In this document: positions 22,294 to 33,146 of the stretch, piece after piece
How positions within the stretch are numbered: the stretch's first letter is position 1
Layout of the letters: each line of letters opens with the position of its first letter
Source of the DNA: Tilletia caries
Lineage: Eukaryota; Basidiomycota; Exobasidiomycetes; Tilletiales; Tilletiaceae
DNA length: 64,000 nucleotides
Reading direction: 5' to 3'
Assembly (NCBI GenBank): GCA_032718865.1
Contig: JALUTQ010000046.1
Span: forward strand, 62,001 to 126,000
Position numbers and translations under genes: made by a program
The notes under the pieces: model-generated
The model's database searches: none
What the model was told of the DNA's origin: nothing
Seen by the model: only the letters and a program-made list of their open reading frames with translations

Positions 22294-24783
22294 TCAGTAC
22301 GGATCTACAATGGGTCGTCGCAAGGTCGGATCGACCGCCTCGTCCCACATGCCGATCTCCAGCCTCACCGCCCTACAGGTATGAGGAGAAGCAATTTGTT
22401 AGCCTTCGAGTGTTCTGGAATCTTTTTAGGACGGAGGAAGGAGAAGGAGTTACGTACGCAGTCCAGATTCTCTTCAACTCCGAGAGCTTCGCGACCGTGA
22501 GCGAAGCCTGCTGTGCCTTCCTTTCCATCAAGCCTGCGAAAAAGGAACGAAAATCGCGTCAGTGTGTGCATCCCCTCACAAGGGAAGGCCGAAGGAGGCA
22601 AAGGCGAGATTGATGTATGCTCACTGATGCTCTTCCCGACCGAGTCTTGAAACTCGTCGCTGCTGTAGGTGTCGATCCACGCATCGTACGCGATCCGATG
22701 GCGCAAGTCCTCCGATAGGGACGTTCGGTCCGTCGGGTGAAGGACAGCGTACGACTCCGGCTCGCCGCTCGCTTTGCGAAGCTCGCGTCGTTGCGCCGCA
22801 AGCCAGAGTCCGACTTCGGCATACCCGAGCGCACAGGGACCCATGGCTACCAGCATGGCCAAGACACCCCCTGCTGAGCCACCGCCGCCATGGCCGATGT
22901 CGAGCACGAAGCGCGTGTACGCGACGACAGCAGCGGACTCCTTCGTTCGCTCCGTCACGTCCTCTCTCGAGATCCCGTTCTCCTCGCACAACTGCAGATG
23001 TTTCTGACATTCGAGCATACAGACTGCTGCGGTCTTCGAGAAGCTCTCCATCTCCTCCTGGGCGTCCGGGTCGGAGGAGGCTGAGGTCGCAGCGGCTGCT
23101 ATGGCGAACATCCGAGCGTAGTGCTGCAGGAAGAGGTAGTCTTGTCGGAGGAAGTAGGTGAATCCGTTCCAGAACGCGGGTTCGGTCTTGTCGGTGGCGA
23201 CAAGGATGCGCTTCACAAAGTCGTGGCGCGTGTACTGGAGCCAGAGCTGGACGTCGTGTCCGACCAGGGCACGGTTGAGGGGAGCCCTGTCATGAGGCGC
23301 CGGAGGCGGGATGGCTCTTCGAAGATGCGGAAATAGGTCGGAGGACAGCCCGTGGTCGAGTGGGCCGGCGCCTGATCCGAGATCCGCGACCCCGCGCGGG
23401 ATGCCTTGGGCCACATAGTTGATGGCAAGACCACAAGCCGCGCGAAGGGTGTGACCCTGGGCAAGGAAGGTTGCCAGGGCAGACGAAAGGGTGCATCCGG
23501 TTCCATGTGTGCTGGTCGAAGGCGAATACCTGGAGACGAAGAGCGACCTCGTGCGTTGGCCCGGGCCAGGATGCTCCTGATAGAGAACGTCAACGACGAC
23601 AGAACCATTGTCTAGCTCGTCTTCCGATGCTGCGCCTTCAGCCCACCGATCGAGGGCCAGACTCCAAGGTCGATGATCCATCCGGATTACGTCCACCGTT
23701 CCTACACTGTAGACGAGCCCAGCCGACATCGAAGGCTCGTGGCGCACAGCTGGCTCCCATGCCGCGAAAGAAATGGCCGAATCCCATGTTTCTATATTGT
23801 CGTGGTCCGGTCCGAAGACGAGGTCGAAGTCTGAGCGAGAAATCGGTGCATGCCCGCCTTTGAGAAGACACGCATTGGAGCCGAGACGCGCGATGTCTTC
23901 GGCGTCCTCGAGTGTGGCCAGCGCTTTGAGAATGGCAGTGGCTCTGTCAAGACGCTGGCCATTCATCCGATCGGCAATGATTTTAGCCGTCGTAGAGGTC
24001 GCACTCGGGTCTTCCTTCTTGGAATCTACATCCTTTCGCAAGACGGCATCTGAGATCGTAGACAGCTGATCCTTTGATATCAAGTCTGAGCCGCCCCTTT
24101 CTAAAAGATCTTGAATGGCTCTGCCATTCTTGCTTCGGTCTTGCTTTGGGCTGCGCTTCAAGATCTCCACGGCCTCGGCGACGTTGGGCGTCACGATGGT
24201 ACAGCGAGGAAAGACCTCAGTGATGAGTGCCTGGACGGCCTCGTTTGGCAAGAGCATGGATCCAGACGTGGACACCATGACTGGATCCAAGACGATCGGA
24301 GCTGGAGGAAACAGAGAAATTCGAACGAGAATTCAGTGGGTTCACATCTTCCTTTTCTTTCACGGGTTGTCAGGGACAACGAACTCACTACCATCCAAGG
24401 TCGCAGATTTCAGGAGCGATCCCAGCTCATGGACGATATCCTCATTCGCGAGCATCCCAATCTTGAAGGCATCGATCCGGATGTCCCTTCGAACGCTTTC
24501 GAATTGCTGTCGGACGAATTCGGACGGTGGGACGTGCACGGCTTGGACGCCTGCCGTGTTCTGGGCTGTCAGGGCAGTCACCACACTGAGGCCGTATGAA
24601 CCCAGGCTGTGGATCGTCTTGAGGTCGGCTTGGATGCCGGCACCGCCGCCTGAGTCGCTGCCTGCTATGGTGCTGGACAGAAGGAAGAGGCCATCAGCGA
24701 CCAGCGTGCACGGTGTCCTTATGAGAACTGCTTCACTCTGTATCAACTTACCAAACACGAGCAAGTCTTCCCTGGGTCTGCAT
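22294..24783 (-). CDS. THI20: Bifunctional HMP/HMP-P kinase and TenA (thiaminase II-like) protein
   Basis: The 715-residue product fuses a ThiD kinase to a TenA domain, as in yeast Thi20/21, for thiamine pyrimidine phosphorylation and salvage. The ThiD part has [19 protein letters not shown] at its start (residues about 12-30), [14 protein letters not shown] and the C-terminal [14 protein letters not shown] anion-hole motif. It is extended by a disordered insertion ([11 protein letters not shown]...[10 protein letters not shown]). TenA (about 445-715) includes [47 protein letters not shown] and a C-terminal helix ending RRPIVDPY. Exons are 24752-24783, 24389-24672, 22625-24301, 22458-22533 and 22294-22372 (716 codons, in phase). 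The first exon, [10 protein letters not shown], is short. No TPP-riboswitch core was seen in its introns or leader. A truncated second copy of its 5' end lies at 27786-28038. Confidence 0.92.
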
Positions 24784-25099
24784 CTTCTCGAAGCGCTTGC
24801 TGGTCTCCCCTTTCACTTCTACTTACTTACTCCTTTCACTTCGGGGCGTGCTGGCCAGTTTGCGAAATGGTGGGAGATGATGGTGGCCGTCTTGCGGACG
24901 AGTCATCGATCTTGGACACCGGTGTCATCGCATTATGGGGGGGACTAGAAGTTATATAAGAATCCATCTGCCCGTGAGCACGAAGCTGGCCGGTGATTGC
25001 AGGCATGAGTCCTTATATATGGTAGAAGTATATCAAGTGTATGAGTTTGTTGCGATATACATGAATGCTGATCGCTCGTCAGTGATCTCAATCAAGAAT
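24784..25099. other. Promoter region of THI20 and 3' flank of the decarboxylase gene
   Basis: These 316 bp hold the THI20 upstream region. The first 60 bp beyond the start codon are duplicated at about 27981-28038. Nothing coding is seen. Confidence 0.5.
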
Positions 25100-27403
25100 T
25101 TATGCATCGGACCGCAGTAGAGGTTCCCAGCCGCCAATGGCAGACGAAGGCGGATACGTCGACCCACGCAGCATCTCCCGGTACCACGCCATGTGTGAGT
25201 CCGCCCCTGCCGTCCCCTTCATGCCCTGAGCGTTGTCTGCAAGGACAGAAGGATCGGACCCGATCCCCTGCAGCATTCTTTCAACCGTGTCCCCTGGCCG
25301 TGTCCATTCGACGACGAATTGGCCTGCCGACCCCTTGGTGGACGAATCTTTCGTCGTCGTTGTCACCCCAGCCGATGGCACGACGCGGATGCCGGCCGAG
25401 TCGGTCGCGCCGAAGAGATTATGTCGACCATTGAGGAGGGCATTGTACGCGCCAGAGAAACACATCGCGATTCGGTAGGGTTGCGCTTTCTGCGTCTGTG
25501 GGTCTTGCTTCAGCCGGTGCATCGGCAGGAAGTCGGACGGTTCTGAGCCCCGGTGCTTCATCCCGAGCGCCTGGAACTTGGTCACAGCGCCGAGACTGCA
25601 AAGGGATTTCATAATGGTCAGCCTCTTAGCTCGTTGCTTTTGCCTCGTTCGCAGAGCCTCACCTGTCGCACGTCAGGTCCGTCAAGATGCCCCGAATGTC
25701 AGGCTGCTCGTCCATCCATTGGAGAGGAATCGTAGCTGCAGAGAGCCGAGGAGTCAAGTCAACTTTAGAAAGAGTCCAAGTGCTCAGATGGTATTGTCGG
25801 GCTACCCACGAAAGATGCAGTGCAGAGCCCAAAGATCACAGAGTGATTGGAATAGGCTCATGGTGACTATGGCCTGATGACTCAGCCGCGAGGCTTTTGA
25901 GGATGAGCTTCTGAGTTGGTCCAAGGCTTGTAGACGCAGCCGGTCGGCGATTCCCCGCTTTGCAAGGGACACTTCACCGGAAGTGAACCGGTGCTGTATT
26001 TGCGTATGCAGCTCGTTGATTCTGGTCTCTCTGTCTGCGTCCGTGCCGTCGTGATCGGAGTCGCGCGAGAATGCGAAAGCACCAAGCTCTTCGACCTCCG
26101 GCGCGAAAACCTCTACGTCCTCCCGAGACAGAAGCTTGCGTTGCTTCTCGGGAACGGCGCCGTGCTGCATGCTGACCGTGTCCTCTACGTCGAAGACGAC
26201 CATGGCATGCTGAGCTATCAGCGCTCGCCCGCTCTCTGTGACAATGTCCGGATGAGGCTGGCCGTTCCGATCGGTCACCTCTGCAAAGACCCGCACCGCA
26301 GTCTTAGCATAAAGGATCCAATCATAATCGGCGCTGCAGTCCGTCGTGTCTGTGTTGTCGTATTTGATCGCAAGTCCTCCGCCGACGTCAATCGTGTCCA
26401 GCCCCATTGCACCGAGTTCCCGCAGGCGACAGTACAGTTGTGCGCCCTCTCTGAATGCGTTTTCAAGGGCGCTGATTGACGAGACCTGACTGCCGATGTG
26501 AAAGTGGAGCAAACACACAGATTCGAGGAGGGCAGGTGCCTTTCGTAGCGTGTCCAAGACGTGTATGAGCTCGTCGGCACTCATACCAAACTTAGACCCC
26601 GCGCCCGTGCTACTGGCATGCTTGCCCGCTCCCTTGGCAGCCAGACGCGCGCGCAGGCCAAGCTTGTGAGCACGGAGCCCAGTCTGTCGGGAGACTTTGG
26701 AGAAGATCACAACGTCGGCGACGCGGTCGAAGACGAGGATGGTGGGATTGAAGACAGGGAGCTGGGCGGCGCGAAGGGTCGCCTCGATGAACTTTTCCGA
26801 CTTGAAGCCGTTCACTGTTGCAGTGCCATCAAATTCTCAGATCCAGCTCAAGCCAAGGCAGCAGATAGAAATTCACGTACCGACGAGCATCCTGGGCTCG
26901 CTTCCGGCCTTCAAAAGCCCTACGGCGAGCAAAAGCTCCGCGAGCGTGCCACATTCGACTCCCAGGCGGGGCTGCTTGGCCAGTAAGACTGGTGTGATGC
27001 CATTGAGGCAGTTGACCTTCATTGGCAGCACTCCGCGGAACTTGGACCGGTACGAGTGCTCGCCACGAGCCTGGTCCCAGATATTGAACAGTCGGACTGC
27101 GTTGTACTCGAGGATGTCGGTCCAATGTATCGAGAGAGGCAGTTGTAGACCCTGTTCAAGAAGATGCTCGATAACTGCTTCGACTTCGATGCGGGCCGAC
27201 GTGGACGAAGAAAGTTACTGTCCGGCTGACGAGTGCGGATCAGCAGCTTCTACGCAGAGCTTTCCGCGGCCATTGACGCTGAACCATGGAGCTCCCCAGG
27301 ACTTCACTCCGTAGAGCTCTGCCGAGTCCTCGGCGGTCCATGAGGAGGGAGACGATGCAAAGGTCGAGTCAAACTGTTTGGGTACGTTGATGGATGGTGT
27401 CAT
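25100..27403 (-). CDS. SpeA-type biosynthetic arginine decarboxylase with one in-frame stop
   Basis: The four-exon model (26881-27403, 25810-26814, 25663-25735, 25100-25595) totals 699 codons with every join in phase. It matches PLP fold-III arginine decarboxylase of the bacterial/plant SpeA family along its whole length: SWGAPWFSVN near the N-terminus, GVLPMKVN with the PLP-binding lysine, SKFGMSADELI, LLHFHIGSQVSSI, DVGGGLAIKYD, TESGRALIAQH, MDEQPDIRGILTDLTCDS with the active-site cysteine, and FSGAYNALLNGRHNLFGAT. It would make agmatine from arginine for polyamine synthesis; fungi normally start from ornithine. Codon 63 is TAA (27217-27215), while homologous sequence continues in the same frame on both sides. 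I found no splice pair that removes the stop and keeps phase. The gene may therefore be newly inactivated, read through, or affected by a sequencing error. Confidence 0.82.
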
Positions 27404-27529
27404 GGTCACAAATCTGTTCTGACAGTGGGATCACAGAGAGGGTGTGGGAATATGAAAGAGAAAGATCAGCGGTCAGCACTCAGCTCGACGCTGCGACGCA
27501 ACACTGTAAAGAGTCGGTCAGATGATGGC

Positions 27530-27535
27530 TTTATA
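27530..27535 (-). promoter_or_regulatory. Candidate TATA box for the arginine decarboxylase gene
   Basis: The minus strand reads TTATAAAGCC here, about 127 bp upstream of the start codon at 27403. Position and sequence suit a TATA element; initiation is not shown. Confidence 0.45.
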
Positions 27536-27785
27536 AGAACGATTCATTGTGTTGAAGGGTGGAAGTCCAAGCGACCTCGTCCATCACGCAGCCCACTACT
27601 TCCTGATCGATAACAATGACCGTCAGGAGGTCATTAACATGAGGCCGGTCTTGTTCCTTTACTGCGGTTTCGGAGGGACCCTTTACCGCTACACTCAGTC
27701 GGTCTGGAACTGGCGGCTGGAAGCGAGCTGGAAGCAAGGTGCCAACTTTGATGCAGAAGACAGGTCAGCGCGCGCTGTCAATGAG

Positions 27786-28038
27786 GTCACCACACTGAGG
27801 CCATATGAACCCAGGCTGTGGAGCGTCTTGAGGTCGGCTTGGATGCCGGCGCCACCGCCTGAGTCGCTGCCTGCTATGGTGCTGGAGAGAAGGAAGAGGA
27901 CATCAGCGTGCACGGTGTCCTTGGTTCTGCTTCACTCTGTATAAACTTACCAAACACGAGCAAGTCTTCCCTGGGTCTGCATCTTCCCGAAGCGCCTGCT
28001 GTCGCCCCTTTCACTTCTCAACTCCTTTCACTTCGGGG
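27786..28038 (-). pseudogene. Truncated duplicate of the THI20 5' end
   Basis: This segment is a close copy, same orientation, of THI20 positions 24577-24846. It includes about 60 bp upstream of the start, the start codon and exon 1, the GTAAGT donor, a shortened intron 1, and the first 31 or so codons of exon 2 ([20 protein letters not shown] is legible). Similarity stops abruptly at both ends, so no kinase can be made. At 28038 it abuts a truncated alpha/beta-hydrolase. Together with THI20 it brackets the arginine decarboxylase gene. Confidence 0.88.
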
Positions 28039-28420
28039 AAGGATATGTCCCCCCATAGAGTATCCCAGCACATGCACGTCCTTCGACCACCACTCAAAGG
28101 ACGAAACAAGCGAGAGCATATCATCAACCATGATATCATAGCTCAGCTCAAAATTATCGTACTCCTGCGGAATCTTCGAGAGCCCAATGCCCCGATGGTC
28201 GAAGATGACTGTAGGGCGGGTTTGTCCAAAGGCGGGTGCAAAGGGGTGCCACATGGGCATGTCGCCGCTGAGGCCCATGATGAGGATGAGTGGGGTCGGG
28301 CAGTTCGGTTTGGCGAGGTGGTGTTCGCCGTGGAGCTCGTAGGCGATCTGTGCGCCGTCAGCGGTGCTGTGCTTGCCATTGACCACCACTGTTGCGGCGA
28401 TGTCGAGGAGGAGATTGGTA
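28039..28420 (-). pseudogene. N-terminal fragment of an alpha/beta-hydrolase
   Basis: An open minus-strand frame encodes an alpha/beta-hydrolase N-terminal half: DGAQIAYELHG, PLILIMGLSGDMPMWHPF (oxyanion region), FDHRGIGLSK and the nucleophile elbow GYSMGG. The frame breaks right after GYSMGGHI, where the sequence joins the THI20 fragment, so the acid and histidine of the triad are missing. No in-frame ATG with family-like sequence was found at its 5' side, where the DNA becomes the flank repeat of the metalloprotease array. It looks like a gene cut at both ends by rearrangement. Confidence 0.75.
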
Positions 28421-29056
28421 CTTGGATCACGTCGTCGTCGAGATCGACTCCCTCCCAAAAGGAAGGAGGTGCCTTTCCCCCGTCGCCAAAGATGGGGATG
28501 TGCTCGGAGGGTTTTACATATCGAGCAGCCGGTCATCGCATGAGCTGACTCGGCCGAGAAGGGAGCGCTCCATGTCACGTGGTTCAATTTTCCCGCCATC
28601 CCTGAGCAACGCCACTTCGGATGATCATGTTCGGAAGTGCAACCACTTTGGGCAAGAGGAGTTGAAAGGACTGCAGCACCACAACAGTCTTGGCTTGCGT
28701 GCTGCTCGGGGCGCTCGGGGGCCGGGGCTGCTGGCAACTCCGCGATGATCATTCTTGTGAGGCAAACTTCTTCCGCCTTCGCCTGCTGCTGCTGGGGTGC
28801 CTGCCCGCCATGTTCACCTCCTTCGACGCCTCCGACTCTCCGCCCTTTGTTGTGTTGACCCTTCTTCCCGCAGCTGACGCTTGGCAGCATGTCGTGCGTC
28901 CCTATCTATACTCTGTCCTCGCTGACTACCTTCTCCTTCTTCTTCCACTTCCTCACCCTCACCCTCACTCTTTCCTTCGTGTGTGTGTCTCTCTTCAGTC
29001 TTCCCAGCTTCTAATCTCACAGCGCTTTGCAGGAACCCTTCCACCCAGACCGAAAG
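28421..29056 (+). promoter_or_regulatory. Upstream repeat and promoter of metalloprotease gene 1
   Basis: The stretch contains the flank sequence found before other array members: CCGGTCATCG...GAGCTG near 28530, a CACCACAACAGTCTTG-like tract near 28680, and CTGCTGCTGGGGTGCCTGCC near 28785. A TATCTATA at about 28909-28916 lies some 145 bp upstream of the ATG, a spacing repeated in the other copies. A CT-rich leader ends in GGAACCCTTCCACCC before the start. Confidence 0.55.
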
Positions 29057-30157
29057 ATGCGCTTCGCCCTCACGACCGCCGCTTTGGCCCTCTTCGCTCT
29101 CGGAGCATCCCCCACCGTATCAGCCAGCCCTAGAGCGAAGCTGGTGTGAGTACCCATCCTCGCAACGATTATCACGCAGGAGTGAAGCCCCATACTGACG
29201 AAGGTTCCTTTCACAGATGCGCAACCAATGCGCACGCCAATCAAACCCTCGAAGCTCAACTTGCGCCCCTCATCGCCTCCCAACGAGAGCAGGAAGGCAG
29301 CCATCGGGCAGCACCCCGCGTCGTCCAGGTCCACGTCCACGTCATTTCCTCCGGCTCCAAAGGCAACATCTCTTCCGCACGCATCCAGAGACAGATGGCC
29401 GTCCTCAACAGCGACTACAGCCAAGCCAACTACCGCTTCAAACTCGCGTCCACCTCCCACACCGATAAAGCGGCGTGGTATGGTACCATTCAGGATGAGA
29501 CCACACCCTCGGGCTTGGACATGAAGAAGGCCTTGCATAGAGGCGGAAAGGCAGATCTGAACCTCTACGTCACCAGTCTGGCCAGCGGCTTGCTCGGGTA
29601 CGGCACCTTCCCCTGGTTTGTGAGTTTGCCTATCCGTTCTCATGCTTGGAATCGCGCCTAAAGCTTACAAGAATCGCGATCGCTCCCCCCTCTTCTTCCG
29701 AAAGTACAACACGGCAGGCAATCCCGAATGGATTGACGGAGTTGTCGTCCACAGCCGGAGCCTGCCTACCACCTCCACCGCTTTCGCACCGTATAACGGC
29801 GGCCGCACAGCAACGCACGAAATTGGGCACTGGCTCGGACTCTACCAGTACGTGTGCACATCCCATTCCCATCCTTCTCTCTCCCATTCCTAGCTTACCC
29901 TCGCATTCCTTTCCTTCCCTCACAGCCCCTTCCAAGGCGAGACCTGCGCCTCCAACCCAGGCGACTACGTCTCCGACACCCCCAAACAACGCGATCCCAC
30001 CTACGGCTGCCCTAAGTCGAAGAACACCTGCTCATCTGCCGGTGCGGACTCGATTCACAACTTTATGGACTACAGCGACGATGCGTGCATGCAGAAGTTT
30101 ACCGCGGGACAGGTGACGAGGTTGCATGTTGTGTCTTCCAAGTATCGCGGGATTTGA
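29057..30157 (+). CDS. Secreted M43-family zinc metalloprotease, array copy 1
   Basis: The predicted 288-residue secreted protease starts with a signal peptide ([23 protein letters not shown]) and carries [11 protein letters not shown], the full HExxHxxGxxH zinc site, plus [13 protein letters not shown] as the Met-turn. This is the pappalysin/cytophagalysin (M43) arrangement of fungal extracellular Mep1-like enzymes. Exons are 29057-29145, 29217-29619, 29705-29847 and 29926-30157 (289 codons, in phase). Intron 3 splits the codon of the third zinc-binding histidine, a position kept in all five copies. Several Cys in the C-terminal part probably form disulphides. It differs clearly from copies 3 and 4 in the region around the Met-turn ([10 protein letters not shown]). 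Confidence 0.88.
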
Positions 30158-31269
30158 TGATCTCCGGGACACGCCGAAAGAGGGCAGGGAAAGGGGACTC
30201 TCCCCCCTCCCTCTCCACAAACCACCAAGGAAACGACGGCACGGCCGTCCTCAGTATGGACCTTTCTTTATTCACGTCCCCAGGCCCCAACTCTGACTTC
30301 GACTCGTGCCAAAGGAAGGAACTCGCGATCATCATATGTAACAACCGCAACACACACACAATCAATCATACGGACAATTCTCGGTACTTTTTCCTTCCAA
30401 CTTGATCAGTCGCCGGTCATCGAACGAGCTGGCTCGGCTGGGAAAGGGACCCGAAGTCCCGTGGTTAGCTTCTATCTCCGCTCCCTGAGGCTTCTCCGCT
30501 TCCTGAATCCTGGGCAGCAGTGACGGCCTTCCCGCCCTCTTGGCGTGGTGGGACAGGTTAAGTTTGATGATCGTCCTGCTGCTGCTGCCCGTCGAGAGTG
30601 CACGGCACCCAGAGAATGACCGGCGATCGCTTTCGTGCTGACCCGGCGTGGTGCGATTCCTTCCCGGTAGAGGAACAGGCAATCCATGGCTTCGATCTCT
30701 CCGCTCATGGCACCGCCGTATATGTATGTACTCCGTTATAGTCGCGACTCTCACGGTCGGACCTTGGTCTTTGATCAAGCGACAAGAAGTTGGACAGATC
30801 TAAAAAGGCGGGTGTTGGATGATCATGTGATTGATTATGTGGTGTCTGGATGTTTATGCAGGGACCGCATGTGGCAGTTTCTGCCACTCTGGCAACTGTG
30901 CAACCATCTTGGGCGATACATCTGCAGCACCACAACAGTCTTGACTACTTGACTCTTGGGTCGCTGTTTGTCGCCCTGTTGCTGGCAACTCCGCGTTGAT
31001 CATGCTGCTGGATTCTTCTGAGGCGAACTTCGAGTGCGGACGTGCGGTGTTCACATTCTTCGACGTACCCAAGCAGTCTCCGCCCTTTGTTGACTCTCCT
31101 TCCCACAGCAGACAGCGTGTTGGTGTTGTTCATGATACTTATACTCTCTCCCTTTTCCTTGTGCTTCCACTCCCTCAAGCACACTCCCCCACGCACGCTC
31201 CTTCACTCTCCCTCTTTCCTTCGTCTTCAGCTTCAGCGTTTTGCAGGACCCCCTCAATCGGATTGAACG
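30158..31269 (+). other. Spacer between metalloprotease copies 1 and 2
   Basis: This 1.1-kb spacer holds the 3' flank of copy 1 (CT-rich with ACACACACAATC near 30355), the CCGGTCATCG...GAGCTGGCTCGG flank motif near 30412, a GCTGCTGCTGCCCGTCGAG tract near 30578, and the promoter of copy 2 with TATACTCTC near 31138. The same blocks recur in diverged form in the other spacers. No other gene is visible. Confidence 0.5.
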
Positions 31270-32387
31270 ATGCGCCTCTCACTCACCACCGCCGCTTTGG
31301 CTCTCTTCGCTCTCGGAGCATCCTCCACAGTATCAGCTAAGGCCAGGCCAGGTCATTTGTGAGTGTTCGTCCCCGCACTGATGAGCACGCAGGGGTCAAG
31401 TCCCTAACCGACAATGTTCCCTTCCGTACTCTGCCAGGTGCGCAACCAATAAGCCCGCCAATCGAACCCTCGAAGCTCAGTTTGCGCCCCTCATCGCCGC
31501 CCAACGCCAACGAGAGAAGCAAGGAACCCAACGGGAAGCACCTCGGGTCATCCAAGTCTACGTCCACGTCATCTCCTCCGGCTCTACAGGCAAGATCCCT
31601 CTCGCCCGCATCCAGCAACAGATCGCCGTCCTGAACAGCGACTACTACCAAGCTAACTACCGCTTCAACCTCGGCTCGACCACCTACACCGATATGCCGG
31701 CCTGGTATGGTACCATCCGCGACGAGACCACAAGCTCGGGCCTGAGCATGAAGAAGGCCTTGTATAGAGGCGGAAAGGCAAGTCTGAACCTCTACATCAC
31801 CAGCTTGGCCAACGGCTTGCTCGGATACTCCACCTTCCCCTGGGACGTGAGTATTGCCCTGCCGGTTTCTCATCCTCGAAAATCCAAGGCCTAAAGCTGA
31901 TCACAATCCCCTAACTGCTCCCCTTTTCTTTCTCGAAAGTACAACACGTACAATCCCAGCTGGGAAGACGGAGTCGTCGTCCACGGCCCCAGCCTGCCTT
32001 CTACCTCCACCGCTTTCGCACCGTACAACCTCGGCCGCACAGCAACGCACGAAGTCGGGCACTGGCTCGGACTCTATCAGTACGTTCGACCCCTCTCCCC
32101 CTTCTATCCTTTCTTTCCCATCCTTAGCTCACCCCCCTTCTGTCTCCTCCAGCCCATTCCAAGGCGAATCCTGCTCCTCCTCTAGCCTGGGCGACTATGT
32201 CACCGACACCCCTCTCCAATCAACACCCAGCTTCGGCTGTCCTACTTCCAAGAACACCTGCTCGGCCGCCGGTGCGGACTCCATCCATAACTTTATGGAC
32301 TATAGCGACGATGCGTGCATGCAGATGTTCACCGCTGGACAGCAGACGAGGTTGCGTGCGCTGTCTCTCAAGTACCGTGGTATTTGA
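31270..32387 (+). CDS. Secreted M43-family zinc metalloprotease, array copy 2
   Basis: The 290-residue product has a signal peptide ([23 protein letters not shown]), the zinc site [11 protein letters not shown] and the Met-turn [11 protein letters not shown]. Exons are 31270-31358, 31438-31846, 31940-32079 and 32153-32387 (291 codons, in phase). Exon 3 is one codon shorter than in copies 1 and 3-5. The block [23 protein letters not shown] and the C-terminal [18 protein letters not shown] are shared almost exactly with copy 5, pointing to gene conversion. It should act outside the cell on peptide or protein substrates; specificity cannot be read from sequence. Confidence 0.88.
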
Positions 32388-33146
32388 AACCCGGCCCCGG
32401 GACACCCACAGATACACGCAGACGCCAAAGAAAATGAGGAGCCGCCTCCTCAGGCCATTCCCCACAGCTCAAAACCTTCCAAGGAAAACAACGACACGAC
32501 ATATTCTCCTCAAGACGCTCCTTTCTTTATCCACATCACCCCCTTCCCACAACTTTGACTCTGACTCTGTCCCAACGAAAGGACCTCGCTACCATCTGTT
32601 GTACCAACATCAACCCAGATCTCTCCCCCCAATCTCCGACTCTGTCCCAAAGGAAGGACCTCGCTATATCATCACCTGTACCAACAACAACCAACAGACA
32701 CAGAAACCGCAACCATACGGACAATTCTCGGCACTTTTTGCTCCTTCCAACGTCGTCTCTCATCCCACCCCAGCACCTCGTCGTGCACAAGCACCATCCT
32801 TCGCAGCCGTTCTTTTTCTCTCCCCTTCTTCGACTTCGTTCTTCTCCCCCTCCCCCTTGTATGCAACTCGAAGCCACGTGGTTTACATAGTCTCTGAGCA
32901 AGTGACTTCCCGCCACTTGGCGTTGTGGGACAGCGACTTCTTCAATTATCGTCCCGCTGCTGCCGTCCCGTCGTGAAGCGCTTCCTTTTAGAGGGAGTCG
33001 ACAGCTCACATATCACATGGTACCCTCGCGCCTCACGCCGGTCGGACATTGGGTTTCGGTCAAGCGACAAGATTCACACAAGACAAGTCTGGAAGAGCCT
33101 TCGGCCCACCGCCCAACCGTGGCCCGTGGAATGTGGACTGACCTAA
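32388..33146 (+). other. 3' flank repeat of copy 2
   Basis: This is the array's conserved downstream block: CTTTATCCACATC near 32525, two direct copies of a GACTCTGTCCCAAAGGAAGGACCTCGCTA-like unit at 32561-32590 and 32637-32668, and CAGCACCTCGTCGTGCACAAGC near 32768. It then fades into unique sequence ending at the TAA target site of the MITE at 33147. No gene is seen. Confidence 0.5.

Noticed and set aside
24673..24751. TPP riboswitch in THI20 intron 1 or leader
   Set aside because: Fungal thiamine genes sometimes carry one, but the conserved CTGAGA and ACCTGA cores were not found in the introns or the 300 bp upstream.
27150..27300. An intron that would remove the TAA in the arginine decarboxylase
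   Set aside because: All nearby donor/acceptor pairs give lengths or phases that throw the downstream SpeA-like sequence out of frame, or lack a pyrimidine tract.
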